This document shows, one piece after another, positions 34,211 through 42,772 of a DNA stretch of 64,000 nt (its first letter is position 1; every line of letters starts with the position of its first letter). Origin of the DNA: Pseudoduganella guangdongensis (GTDB lineage Bacteria; Pseudomonadota; Gammaproteobacteria; Burkholderiales; Burkholderiaceae_D); contig NZ_WWCJ01000005.1 of assembly GCF_009857475.1 (NCBI RefSeq), forward strand, positions 186,001 to 250,000, read 5' to 3'. The translations under genes were made by a program, and so were the position numbers. Under the pieces are notes generated by a model. It was not told the DNA's origin, did not search any database, and was given only the letters and a program-made list of their open reading frames with translations.

Positions 34211-36478
34211 ATGCTGCAACCGAAGAAACTTACCCGCCGCCGCTTTTTGCTGAGCGGTGTTGCCGTTGCCGGCGCCATGGTGGTCGGCTGGGGCGTGATG
34301 CCGCCGCGCCAGCGTTTGCGCGGCAGGGAGCCGCTGCCCGTGGAAAATGGCGCGGTGCCGCTGAATGGCTGGATCGCCATCGCGCCGGACGGCAGCGTGC
34401 AGCTGGCCATGCCGCGCGCGGAAATGGGGCAGGGCGTGCATACCGCGCTGGCCATGCTGGTGGCGGAGGAACTCGATGTGGCGCTGGATGCGATCAAATT
34501 GATCCAGGCGCCGGTCGACAAGATCTACAGCAACCTGGCCGTCATGCACGACAACTGGCATTTCCACCCGGACGATATGGGCCAGACGCGGCGCGTGGCA
34601 ACGCGTATGCTGGAGAAAGTCGGGCGCGAGCTGGGCATCATCATCACCGGCGGTTCGTCCAGCGTGGCCGACGCCTGGGAGCCGATGCGCGAAGCGGGCG
34701 CCACGGCGCGTGCCTTGCTGGTGGCGGAAGCGGCGCGCGAATGGAAGGTGCCGCATGCGCAGGTACGCACCGAAAACGGCGTGCTGTATCACGATATCAG
34801 CAAGCGCCAGGCCGGCTACGGCACCCTGGCGGCGCGCGCCGCGCTGGGCCAGCCGCATGAAGTCAAACTCAAAGACCCGCACAGCTTCCGCCTGATCGGC
34901 CAGCCGCTGCCGAGGCGCGATTCGCGCATCAAGTCCGAGGGCACGGCCAAATACGGCATCGACGCGCGACCGGAAGGCATGGTCTATGCGGCGCTGCGCA
35001 TGTCGCCCTACGTGGGCGGCACGGTGCAGGGCATCAGTCCGGGCGAAGTGAGCGGCATGCCGGGCGTGCTGGCCGTGATCGATTTCAGCGGCGCCTTACC
35101 GAAGAACTCCGGCGCGGGCGCCGGCGTGGCGGTGGTGGCGCGCACCTTCTGGCAGGCGCGCCAGGCGGCAGCCGCCTTGCCGGTGCGCTGGAACGACGGC
35201 GGCAACGGCTCCCTGTCGAGCGAGAAGATATATGCCGAGCTGTCGGCGGCGCTGGCCAATGACGACGGCTTTACCTACTACACCGTGGGCGAGATGGAGA
35301 AGGCCAAGGATGCCCTGCGCACTATCCGCTCCGAATACCGTGCGCCTTTCCTGGCCCATGCCACCATGGAGCCGGTCAATTGCACGGCCCAGGTCAAGGA
35401 TGGCAAGGTGCACCTGTGGCTGGGCACCCAGTCCTCCACCTTCGCCGTGCGCGCCGCAGCGCGCGTGGCCGACGTCGGCGAGGACGACGTGATCCTGCAC
35501 GAGCATTTGCTGGGCGGCGGGTTTGGCCGCCGGCTGGAGGCGGACATGGTGGCGCAAGCCGTCGCCATCGCGCGCGAAACCAAGGGTGCGCCGGTGCAGG
35601 TGATCTGGACCCGCGAGGACGATATGACGCACGACGTCTACCGCCCGGCGGCGGTGGCGCGCCTGGAGGCCGGGTTGGATGGCGCCGGCAATATCGTGGC
35701 CTGGGATGCGCGTAGCGCGAGCGGCGTGCTGGTGCACCAGTTCATCGAGCGCAACCTGGGCTTGCCGGGCATGGGGCCGGAGAAGCATACCTCCGAAGGC
35801 CTGTACGACATGCAGTACGAGATTCCCAACCAGCGCATCAGCCACGTGGCGGTGGACAGCGCGGTGCCGCTGGGGAACTGGCGTGCGGTGGGCCACTCGC
35901 ACAATGCCTTCTTCAAGGAGAGCTTTGTCGACGAAATGGCCAGCGCGGCCGGCAAAGACCCGGTGGAATTCCGCCGCACCATGCTGATCAACCATCCGCG
36001 CCATTTGGCGGTGCTGAATGCGGCGGTGGCCAAAGCGGGCAAGCCGGCGGAGGGGCGCGCGCACGGCGTGGCGCTGCACCAGTCCTTCGGCACCATCGTG
36101 GCCCAGGTGGCGGAAGTGTCGGTGCAGGACAAGCAGATCCGCGTGCACCGCGTGGTGTGCGCGATCGACTGCGGCCTGGTGGTCAATCCCAACCTGGTGG
36201 CGCAGCAGGTGGAGTCGGGCGTGGTGTTCGGCCTGTCGGCGGCGCTGGACGGCGAGATTACGATCAAGGACGGCAAGGTGGTGCAGACCAACTTCCACGA
36301 TTTCCCGGTGCCGCGCATGAATGTGGTGCCGCAGGTGGAGACCATCATCACCCTCAGCACGGAGCGCCCGAGCGGCGTCGGCGAACCGCCCACGCCGCCG
36401 GTGGCGCCGGCGGTAGCCAATGCGGTGTTTGCGCTGACCGGCCAGCGGCTGCGCAGCCTGCCGTTGAAATTAGCCTAG
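34211..36478 (+). CDS. Molybdenum hydroxylase large subunit, isoquinoline 1-oxidoreductase beta (IorB)-like
   Basis: 755 residues with a twin-arginine signal (LTRRRFLLSGVAVAGAMVVG), so exported folded to the periplasm. Xanthine dehydrogenase-type motifs are present: EMGQGVHTALAMLVAEEL, LLGGGFGRRLEADM for the pterin cofactor, and a catalytic Glu in GVGEPPTPPVAPAVANAV. Relatives oxidise N-heterocycles or aldehydes together with a 2Fe-2S small subunit (IorA) and sometimes a cytochrome. Neither gene is adjacent: upstream is the GGDEF gene (10 bases) and downstream an opposite-strand thioredoxin gene. The partner may be encoded elsewhere. Substrate unknown. Confidence 0.88.
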   Translation: MLQPKKLTRRRFLLSGVAVAGAMVVGWGVMPPRQRLRGREPLPVENGAVPLNGWIAIAPDGSVQLAMPRAEMGQGVHTALAMLVAEELDVALDAIKLIQAPVDKIYSNLAVMHDNWHFHPDDMGQTRRVATRMLEKVGRELGIIITGGSSSVADAWEPMREAGATARALLVAEAAREWKVPHAQVRTENGVLYHDISKRQAGYGTLAARAALGQPHEVKLKDPHSFRLIGQPLPRRDSRIKSEGTAKYGIDARPEGMVYAALRMSPYVGGTVQGISPGEVSGMPGVLAVIDFSGALPKNSGAGAGVAVVARTFWQARQAAAALPVRWNDGGNGSLSSEKIYAELSAALANDDGFTYYTVGEMEKAKDALRTIRSEYRAPFLAHATMEPVNCTAQVKDGKVHLWLGTQSSTFAVRAAARVADVGEDDVILHEHLLGGGFGRRLEADMVAQAVAIARETKGAPVQVIWTREDDMTHDVYRPAAVARLEAGLDGAGNIVAWDARSASGVLVHQFIERNLGLPGMGPEKHTSEGLYDMQYEIPNQRISHVAVDSAVPLGNWRAVGHSHNAFFKESFVDEMASAAGKDPVEFRRTMLINHPRHLAVLNAAVAKAGKPAEGRAHGVALHQSFGTIVAQVAEVSVQDKQIRVHRVVCAIDCGLVVNPNLVAQQVESGVVFGLSAALDGEITIKDGKVVQTNFHDFPVPRMNVVPQVETIITLSTERPSGVGEPPTPPVAPAVANAVFALTGQRLRSLPLKLA

Positions 36479-36886
36479 CAGCGCGCGCAGGTTGCACTCC
36501 TGCTGCCATTGGCGGCGTTCGGGGGTGGATGCGGCCTGGCGCGCCAGTTCCTCGTCGCTGAGTTCCGCTTGGGCTTCGACCAGGCGGTGCGCCACGTTCG
36601 GGTCCGGCAGCATGGTGCCGAAGAAGGCCACGTGGTCGTGGCGCTGGATCAGCAGGGTAGGGAAGTTCTCGACATCGAGGTCGCCCACCAGGTCGGCGTG
36701 GTCCTCGATATCGACCCACAGGAAATATTTGTCCGGGTGGCGGCTCGCCAGTTCCTCGAAAGCCGCGCGGTAGGAAGCGCAGGTGCCGCACCAGGCGGCG
36801 CACAGGCAGGCCACGACCAGACGGTCTTGCGCCAGCGCGGCGGCCACTTCGGCGCGGTTGTCGGCATGTAGGGTAGTGCTGTGCAT
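36470..36886 (-). CDS. Thioredoxin-like protein
   Basis: 138 residues, no signal peptide, thioredoxin fold with the redox motif AAWCGTCASY (CGTC instead of the usual CGPC) and the cis-Pro segment ENFPTLLIQRHD. A C-terminal helix extends beyond the normal fold. Cytoplasmic disulfide exchange is likely; partner unknown. Its end overlaps the IorB-like gene by 9 bases, convergent; it is divergent from tsaB. Confidence 0.88.
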   Translation of the reverse strand: MHSTTLHADNRAEVAAALAQDRLVVACLCAAWCGTCASYRAAFEELASRHPDKYFLWVDIEDHADLVGDLDVENFPTLLIQRHDHVAFFGTMLPDPNVAHRLVEAQAELSDEELARQAASTPERRQWQQECNLRALLG

Positions 36887-36926
36887 GGGGTGCTATTGTA
36901 CATGCCCACAGGTTAAAATACCGGCC

Positions 36927-37634
36927 ATGGCTACCATTCTTGCAATCGAAACATCCTCTGAAATGGCTTCCTGCGCCTTGCTGCGCGGGGAGCGCGTGTA
37001 TTTCCGCGAATCGTCCGGCGTACGCACCCACTCCCAGGCCGTGCTGCCCATGATCCAGGAATTGCTGGAGGAGGCGGGCATCGTCCTGCGTGATTGCGAC
37101 GCCATCGCCTACGGCGCCGGCCCCGGTTCCTTCACCGGCGTGCGCACCGCCTGCGGCATTGCGCAGGGCCTGGGCTTTGGCGCCGGCTTGCCGCTGCTGC
37201 CGATCGTAACGCTGGACGCCATGGCGTTGGCGCACCTGGCGCGCCACGGCGACGCCGCGCCGGCGCAAGTGCTGGCCGTGCTTGACGCGCGCATGAACGA
37301 GGTCTACTGGGCGCAGTACCGCTTCGACGGCGGCCTGCCGGTCGCGGTGCTGCCGGCTGCGCTGTCGGCCCCGGCCGGGGTGGCGCCTTCCGGCCCGGTA
37401 CGCGCCTGCGGCAACGGTTTCCCGGCGTATGCCGAGGCCTTTGCCGGCAAGGCTTTTGCCGAGGGCGCGGATGCCGCCATCATGCCGCACGCGGTGCAGG
37501 TGGCCCAGCTGGGCCGCGCCGCGTTTGCCGCCGGCCACGCCGTGCCGGCCGCGCAGGCGCAGCCGCTTTACCTGCGCAACAAGGTCGCCTACACCAAGGC
37601 CGAACGAGCAGAGATGAAGGCGTCGCAGGCATGA
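36927..37634 (+). CDS. tsaB: tRNA N6-threonylcarbamoyladenosine synthesis protein TsaB
   Basis: 235 residues, ASKHA fold: ATILAIETSSEMASCALL at the start, HSQAVLPMIQELL, YGAGPGSFTGVRTACGIAQG. It forms the complex with TsaD and TsaE that makes t6A37 on tRNAs reading ANN codons. The start at 36927 is chosen because upstream residues are non-family sequence antisense to the thioredoxin gene. It overlaps rimI by 4 bases, a common pairing. Confidence 0.95.
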   Translation: MATILAIETSSEMASCALLRGERVYFRESSGVRTHSQAVLPMIQELLEEAGIVLRDCDAIAYGAGPGSFTGVRTACGIAQGLGFGAGLPLLPIVTLDAMALAHLARHGDAAPAQVLAVLDARMNEVYWAQYRFDGGLPVAVLPAALSAPAGVAPSGPVRACGNGFPAYAEAFAGKAFAEGADAAIMPHAVQVAQLGRAAFAAGHAVPAAQAQPLYLRNKVAYTKAERAEMKASQA

Positions 37635-38104
37635 AGCAACCGGTATGGGATCTGGCCCGGCTGATTTACGAGCCAATGCAGGATAGTGACCTGGACGAGG
37701 TGGTGGCGGTGGAGCAGGCGGTGTATCCGTACCCCTGGAGCCGCGCCAACTTCGTCGATTCCCTGAACCAGGGCTACCACGCCTGGGTGCTGCGCGCGCC
37801 GGACCGTGAACTGATGGGCTATTTCCTGGTGATGGCGATTGTCGATGAGGCGCACCTGCTGAATGTCGCCGTGGCGCGGCGTTGGCAGGGCAAGGGACTG
37901 GGACGCGTGCTGGTCAACCAGGCCGTCGCCTTGTCGCGCGGGCTGGGCATGGAATCGGTCCTGCTCGAAGTGCGGCCTTCCAACGGCCGCGCGCTGGAGA
38001 TCTACCAGCGCTATGGTTTCTTGGAGATAGGGCGCCGCAAAGGCTATTATCCCGCTGCTGATTCAACCCGCGAGGACGCTATTGTGATGCGTTTCGGCTT
38101 ATGA
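37631..38104 (+). CDS. rimI: Ribosomal protein bS18-alanine N-acetyltransferase
   Basis: 157 residues, GNAT fold with the acetyl-CoA loop in VARRWQGKGLGRVLVNQA, preceded by AHLLNVAVA and followed by LLEVRPSNGRALEIYQRYGF and IGRRKGYYP, the RimI hallmark. It acetylates the N-terminus of ribosomal protein S18. The gene overlaps tsaB (4 bases) and the UDG gene (4 bases). Confidence 0.93.
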   Translation: MKQPVWDLARLIYEPMQDSDLDEVVAVEQAVYPYPWSRANFVDSLNQGYHAWVLRAPDRELMGYFLVMAIVDEAHLLNVAVARRWQGKGLGRVLVNQAVALSRGLGMESVLLEVRPSNGRALEIYQRYGFLEIGRRKGYYPAADSTREDAIVMRFGL

Positions 38105-39318
38105 CTGATCGTCGCTCTGCTGTGTTTTTGGAGGAAATGGGCGTGGGGCCGCAGTGGCGCCTGCGTAGCCGCGCTTTGATTGCCGCTGATGATGCAGCCG
38201 GCATGGATGCTGCCTCGGCCGCCGCCGAATTGAGCGCGGCCACGCCGGCGCCGCCAGCAGCTGTCACCGCCGCCGTACCGCCCGCCGCCGTCCGTGCTGG
38301 GATGGCGCCGCCCTCCGCCGCAGCGGCTCACGCCGCGCCGCAGCCGCCGCCTGTCCCGCTGGCGGATGCGCCCGCTGCCTCGGTCGCGCCCGCTGCCGCC
38401 CATGCCGAAACGCAGCAGCCACGCGCCGAGGAGCGGAGTGCACCGGCTCCCGCAGCGCCGTCGCGCGTCCCTGGTACGCCAAGCATTGCCTCGACCGGCG
38501 AGGACATGTCCTGGTTTGACGACGCGCCAACGCCCGAATTCAAACCGCAGCGCAAGAAAGTGGCGCCCCCCGAGCAGCCCGACGCCGCGCCGCCAGCGCG
38601 CCGCGCGCCAGGCGCCGCAGCCGGCCATGGCGCGCCGAGTCCAATGGACCCGCTGCCCGCGCACGGCGACAGCCCGATGGACGAGCCCCCATCCTGGTTC
38701 GACGACGACCAACCCGTCGCCGCGCCAGCCGCGGGCCGCCCGGCGCCGCGACCCGGCCAGGCGAGCGACCAGGAAATCGCCGCGATGGACTGGCCCGCCC
38801 TGCAAGCCGCCGTGGCAAGCTGCACCCGCTGCGCGCGCTGCGAAACCCGCCAGCAAGCCGTTCCCGGCCGCGGCGACGAGCAGGCGACCTGGATCGCCCT
38901 CGACACCGCCCCCGGCCAAACGGAAGACACCGAAGGCTACCCATTCGCCGACGCCGCCGGCCACCTGCTCGACAACATGCTCAAAGCGGTCGGCCAGACT
39001 ACCGAGAAGGGCGCCTACCTCACCAGCCTGGTGAAATGCCACGCTCCGCACGCGCCGAGCGCCGAAGAACTGCAGGCCTGCCGCCCCTACCTGGAGCGCG
39101 AGCTGCAGCTGACGCAAGCCAAAGTGATCGTCGCCTTCGGCCACAGCACCGGCAAGGGCTTGCTGGGCAGCGCCGCGCGTGGCCGCATCATGATGAACGG
39201 CAGCGTGCCGGTGGTCGCCACCTACCACCCATCCGACCTGCTGAAGAAACCGGAAGACAAGGCCAAGGCATGGCAGGACCTGTGCCTGGCCAAAGCCGCC
39301 CATGCCGGCCGACGCTAA
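38101..39318 (+). CDS. Family 4-like uracil-DNA glycosylase with long Ala/Pro-rich N-terminal region
   Basis: 405 residues. The last 190 form a UDG domain with the Cys cluster CTRCARC expected to bind a 4Fe-4S centre together with a later Cys pair (VKCHAP, ELQACRPYL), motif A APGQTEDTEGYPF, and the HP motif TYHPSDLLKKP. Motif A is usually preceded by Gly-Glu; here Leu-Asp-Thr stands there. The first 230 residues are mostly Ala and Pro, apparently unstructured, with two similar patches (MSWFDDAP, PSWFDDDQP). The domain removes uracil from DNA; the tail may contact partners. It lies between rimI and the DUF1853 gene with overlaps on both sides. Confidence 0.88.
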   Translation: MTDRRSAVFLEEMGVGPQWRLRSRALIAADDAAGMDAASAAAELSAATPAPPAAVTAAVPPAAVRAGMAPPSAAAAHAAPQPPPVPLADAPAASVAPAAAHAETQQPRAEERSAPAPAAPSRVPGTPSIASTGEDMSWFDDAPTPEFKPQRKKVAPPEQPDAAPPARRAPGAAAGHGAPSPMDPLPAHGDSPMDEPPSWFDDDQPVAAPAAGRPAPRPGQASDQEIAAMDWPALQAAVASCTRCARCETRQQAVPGRGDEQATWIALDTAPGQTEDTEGYPFADAAGHLLDNMLKAVGQTTEKGAYLTSLVKCHAPHAPSAEELQACRPYLERELQLTQAKVIVAFGHSTGKGLLGSAARGRIMMNGSVPVVATYHPSDLLKKPEDKAKAWQDLCLAKAAHAGRR

Positions 39319-40294
39319 CCGCTTCCATGGCAAATGGGGCCACCTCGCGCGGCCCCATGTCCGCGCCCTGGCATGGCTGCTTGACTCGCCCGACCTGCTC
39401 GACCCGCACAGCCCGCACTGGCACGGCCGCATCGCCACCCTCGGCCCGGTCGGCCCGGCGGTCGCCAACTGGCTGGCCGACCTGGACGCCGACCCGGCAC
39501 CGCTGGACGCGGCGCTCGGCAACCGCGTTTACTCCCGTCTTGGCCTGTACGCCGAAAAGCTGATGGCCTTCTACTTCGCCCAGCGAGGCACGCTCGCCGC
39601 ACACGGCCTGCAAGTGCGCGACGGCAGGAATGGCACCATCGGCGAATTCGACTTCCTTTTGCGGGAAGACGGCGGCGCCAGCTTGCGCCACATTGAATTC
39701 GCCACCAAGTTCTACCTGCTCGATGGCGATCCTGACACGGGTAACTACAACCGCCTGGTCGGCCCCAACCTGGCCGATACCCTCGGCCTGAAAATGCGCA
39801 AGATCTTCAACGCCCAGCTGCAACTGGCGCAGCACCCCGCCGCGCAGCAGGTCGTCCCGGTGCCGGTCCGCAGCGCGCAAGCCCTGGTGAAAGGCTGGCT
39901 GTTCTACCACGCCACCGAAGCCGCGCCGCTGATCGAGGGCATCTCCCCTGGCCACTGTCGCGGCTACTGGCGCACGCTCAGCGAACAAGCCGACGCGCCC
40001 GGCGAGCAATTCATCGTGATGCCGCGCCTGCAATGGCTGGCGCCCCTGCGCACGCCGGCCGACCGCAGCGCCGGCACCGATGTGCAAATACCCGCCACCC
40101 CGGCGCCAATGGCGCGCGCGGGATTGCTCGATACGCTGCGGGAGAAATTCGCCGCCGATCCCGGCCCCGTGCTGGTGGCGACGGTACGCGAGCAGGGCGG
40201 CTGGCTGGAAGAAGTGGAACGCGGCTTTGTGGTGCCGGATGACTGGCGCGCCCGAGCCCAGGCGCGCCGAGGAGAAGGGGCCTTGCCCGCTTAG
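39302..40294 (+). CDS. DUF1853 family protein
   Basis: 330 residues, cytoplasmic. Family features: LGLYAEKLMAFYFAQ, GEFDFLLREDGG, HIEFATKFYLLDG, and a C-terminal half ending FVVPDDWRARAQ. The core E-x-D-F...E-x-K-like arrangement (GEFDFLL, HIEFATKF) resembles PD-(D/E)XK nuclease sites, which is suggestive only. It overlaps the UDG gene by 17 bases, so it may act with it in DNA repair. Its 3' end overlaps lplT by 4 bases in convergent orientation. Confidence 0.85.
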   Translation: MPADANRFHGKWGHLARPHVRALAWLLDSPDLLDPHSPHWHGRIATLGPVGPAVANWLADLDADPAPLDAALGNRVYSRLGLYAEKLMAFYFAQRGTLAAHGLQVRDGRNGTIGEFDFLLREDGGASLRHIEFATKFYLLDGDPDTGNYNRLVGPNLADTLGLKMRKIFNAQLQLAQHPAAQQVVPVPVRSAQALVKGWLFYHATEAAPLIEGISPGHCRGYWRTLSEQADAPGEQFIVMPRLQWLAPLRTPADRSAGTDVQIPATPAPMARAGLLDTLREKFAADPGPVLVATVREQGGWLEEVERGFVVPDDWRARAQARRGEGALPA

Positions 40295-41553
40295 TGTTTG
40301 TGCTCGCCGATCAGGCCGAGCGAATCATGCTTGGCCTGGTTGGCTTTGTGCAGCTGCTGGATGGCGAACATGGAACCGGCCACGAACAAGCCAAACAGCA
40401 CAATGATGGCGTTGATGCTCAGGTGCAGTTTCACCATCAGCGCATACATCGCCAGCATGGTCAGGATCGACAGGTTCTCATTGAAGTTCTGCACTGCGAT
40501 CGAATGGCCGGCGCTCATCAGCACGTGGCCGCGATGCTGCAGCAGCGCATTCATCGGCACCACGAAGAAGCCCGCCAGCAGGCCCACCAGGATCAGCAGC
40601 GGATAAGCCAGGCGCACGTCGTGCACGAAGATCATCAGCATGACCACGATGCCCATGGCGATACCCAGCGGGATCACTTTCAGCGAGTCGCGCAGGGTGA
40701 TAAAGCGTGCCGACAGGGCCGCGCCCAGCGCCACACCGACCGCGAAGACAGCGATGGTGCTGGTCGCTTTATCCAGCGTCATACCCAGCTGCTGCTTGGC
40801 CCACTCCAGCACAATGAACTGCAAGGTGGCGCCAGCGCCCCAGAACAGGGTAGTGACCGCCAGCGAAATCTGGCCCAGCTTGTCGCGCCACAGGATGCCG
40901 CAGCAGTTCGCGAAATCGCTGATCAGGCGCAGCGGATGGCGCTCCTGGTGGTCGTAGCGCGCGCCGGTGTCCGGAATGCGCAGGTTGAACAGGGTCGCCA
41001 GCAGGTAGGTGAACATCACCACCATCAGCGCCGTTTCGCTCACCGTGTCGATGCCGGTTTCAATGCCCGGAATGTCAATGCCATTAATGGCCGCCGAAAT
41101 CGGGCCACCCACCAGCGCGCCGCCCAGGGCGATGCCCAGGATCACGGAGCTCACGGTGAGGCCTTCGATCCAGCCATTGGCGACCACCAGTTTTTCCGGC
41201 GGCAGCAATTCCGTCAGGATGCCGTACTTGGCCGGCGAGTACACTGCCGCGCCAAAGCCAACCACCGCATAGGCAGCCAGCGGGTGCACGTGATAGAAGA
41301 TCAGCGCGCAGCCAAAAATCTTGATCAGGTTGGAAATGAACATCACCCGGCCTTTAGGCAAGGCATCGGCAAAAGCGCCTACGAATGCTGCTAACAGCAC
41401 GTAAAACAGCACAAAGGTCAGCTTCAGCAAGGGTGTTACCCAGGCCGGAGCTTGCATGGTCACCAGCAGATTGATCGCCACGATCAGCAGAGCATTGTCC
41501 GCCAACGAGGAAAAGAACTGCGCGGCCATGATGGTATAAAAACCACGATTCAT
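40291..41553 (-). CDS. lplT: Lysophospholipid transporter LplT (MFS)
   Basis: 420 residues with about twelve membrane segments; opening NRGFYTIMAAQFFSSLADNAL and PLLKLTFVLFYVLLAAFVGA with the MFS loop FADALPKGRVMF. It matches LplT, which flips lysophospholipids across the inner membrane for re-acylation. No aas acyltransferase gene is next to it here. The 128-base gap to the divergent alr gene holds the promoters. Confidence 0.9.
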   Translation of the reverse strand: MNRGFYTIMAAQFFSSLADNALLIVAINLLVTMQAPAWVTPLLKLTFVLFYVLLAAFVGAFADALPKGRVMFISNLIKIFGCALIFYHVHPLAAYAVVGFGAAVYSPAKYGILTELLPPEKLVVANGWIEGLTVSSVILGIALGGALVGGPISAAINGIDIPGIETGIDTVSETALMVVMFTYLLATLFNLRIPDTGARYDHQERHPLRLISDFANCCGILWRDKLGQISLAVTTLFWGAGATLQFIVLEWAKQQLGMTLDKATSTIAVFAVGVALGAALSARFITLRDSLKVIPLGIAMGIVVMLMIFVHDVRLAYPLLILVGLLAGFFVVPMNALLQHRGHVLMSAGHSIAVQNFNENLSILTMLAMYALMVKLHLSINAIIVLFGLFVAGSMFAIQQLHKANQAKHDSLGLIGEHKH

Positions 41554-41681
41554 TCAGGACGCCCGATAATTATCTCGGGAAGCTTTATACCATGGAAAGG
41601 TGGCTTTCCAAAGAATTGCGGCCTGCATTAAGTGGGCGCTAAGGTTAAAATGCCGCATTCTATTTTTGCCAGGTTTCCGCC

Positions 41682-42770
41682 ATGCCAAGGCCCATCGTCG
41701 CCCAGATCCATCTCGCTGCAATGCAGCATAACCTGGCCCGCGCCAAGGCCTGTGCACCAGGCGCCAAGGCGTGGGGCGTGGTTAAGGCTAACGCGTATGG
41801 GCATGGCCTGGAGCGCGGCATGCGCGGCTTTGCCGCCGCCGACGGCCTGGCGCTGATCGAACCGGACAATGCGGTGCGCCTGCGCGAACTGGGTTGGAGC
41901 AAGCCAATCCTGTTATTAGAGGGTTGGTTCGACGTAGCCGACTTGCTGGCCATGGCCGAACATGGTATCGAAGGCGCAGTCCATTGCGTCGAACAGCTTG
42001 AAATGCTGGAGCGCACCCCGCTGGCGCGCCCCGTCAATGTGCACCTCAAGATGAACACCGGCATGAACCGCCTCGGCTTCAAGCCGACCGAATACGCGGC
42101 CGCCCATGCCCGCCTGCGCGCCATTCCGCACGTTGGCACGATCACCCTGATGACCCACTTTGCCAATGCCGACGAACTGCACCATCCGTGCATGCCGCTG
42201 GCCGAGCAGGTGCGCCGTTTCAATGAAGGCGCGGCCGGTCTGCCGGGCGCGCGCAGCCTGTGCAACTCGGCCGGCATCCTGCACATGCCGGAGCTGGGCG
42301 AGCTGCTGGCGACCGATTGGGTGCGCCCGGGCATTATGCTGTACGGCGGCACGCCGGGCGGCCAGAGCGCGCAGGAGTTCGGCCTGCAGCCGACCATGAC
42401 CCTGTCCAGCGAGTTGATCGGCGTGCAGGAGATCGGCCCGGGCGACTACGTCGGCTACGGCAGCCGCTTCAAGGCCGAACAGGCCATGCGTATCGGCGTG
42501 GTGGCCTGCGGCTACGCAGACGGCTACCCGCGCCACGCGCCGATCGATACCCCGATCCTGGTGGATGGCGTGCGTACCCGCCTGGTAGGCCGCGTTTCGA
42601 TGGACATGCTGACCGTGGACCTCACCAATGTGCCGAACGCCCGCGTCTGCAGCAAGGTGGTGCTGTGGGGGCAGGGCATGCCGATCGACGAAGTGGCGAC
42701 GGCAGCCGGTACCATCGGCTATGAGCTGATGTGCGCCCTGGCGCCGCGCGTGCGCGTGGTCGAGGCGTAA
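41682..42770 (+). CDS. alr: Alanine racemase
   Basis: 362 residues; interconverts L- and D-alanine for peptidoglycan. The N-terminal PLP barrel carries the Schiff-base lysine K35 in WGVVKANAYGHG; later come HLKMNTGMNRLGF, the LCNSAG loop, the VGYGSRF tyrosine motif and VSMDMLTVDL in the C-terminal domain. It lies 2 bases before radA on the same strand, so the two are co-transcribed. Confidence 0.96.
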   Translation: MPRPIVAQIHLAAMQHNLARAKACAPGAKAWGVVKANAYGHGLERGMRGFAAADGLALIEPDNAVRLRELGWSKPILLLEGWFDVADLLAMAEHGIEGAVHCVEQLEMLERTPLARPVNVHLKMNTGMNRLGFKPTEYAAAHARLRAIPHVGTITLMTHFANADELHHPCMPLAEQVRRFNEGAAGLPGARSLCNSAGILHMPELGELLATDWVRPGIMLYGGTPGGQSAQEFGLQPTMTLSSELIGVQEIGPGDYVGYGSRFKAEQAMRIGVVACGYADGYPRHAPIDTPILVDGVRTRLVGRVSMDMLTVDLTNVPNARVCSKVVLWGQGMPIDEVATAAGTIGYELMCALAPRVRVVEA

Positions 42771-42772
42771 GC

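Noticed and set aside
31159..34521. A 1120-codon open frame on the minus strand opposite the GGDEF-EAL gene
   Set aside because: It mirrors the real gene and has no recognisable domains.
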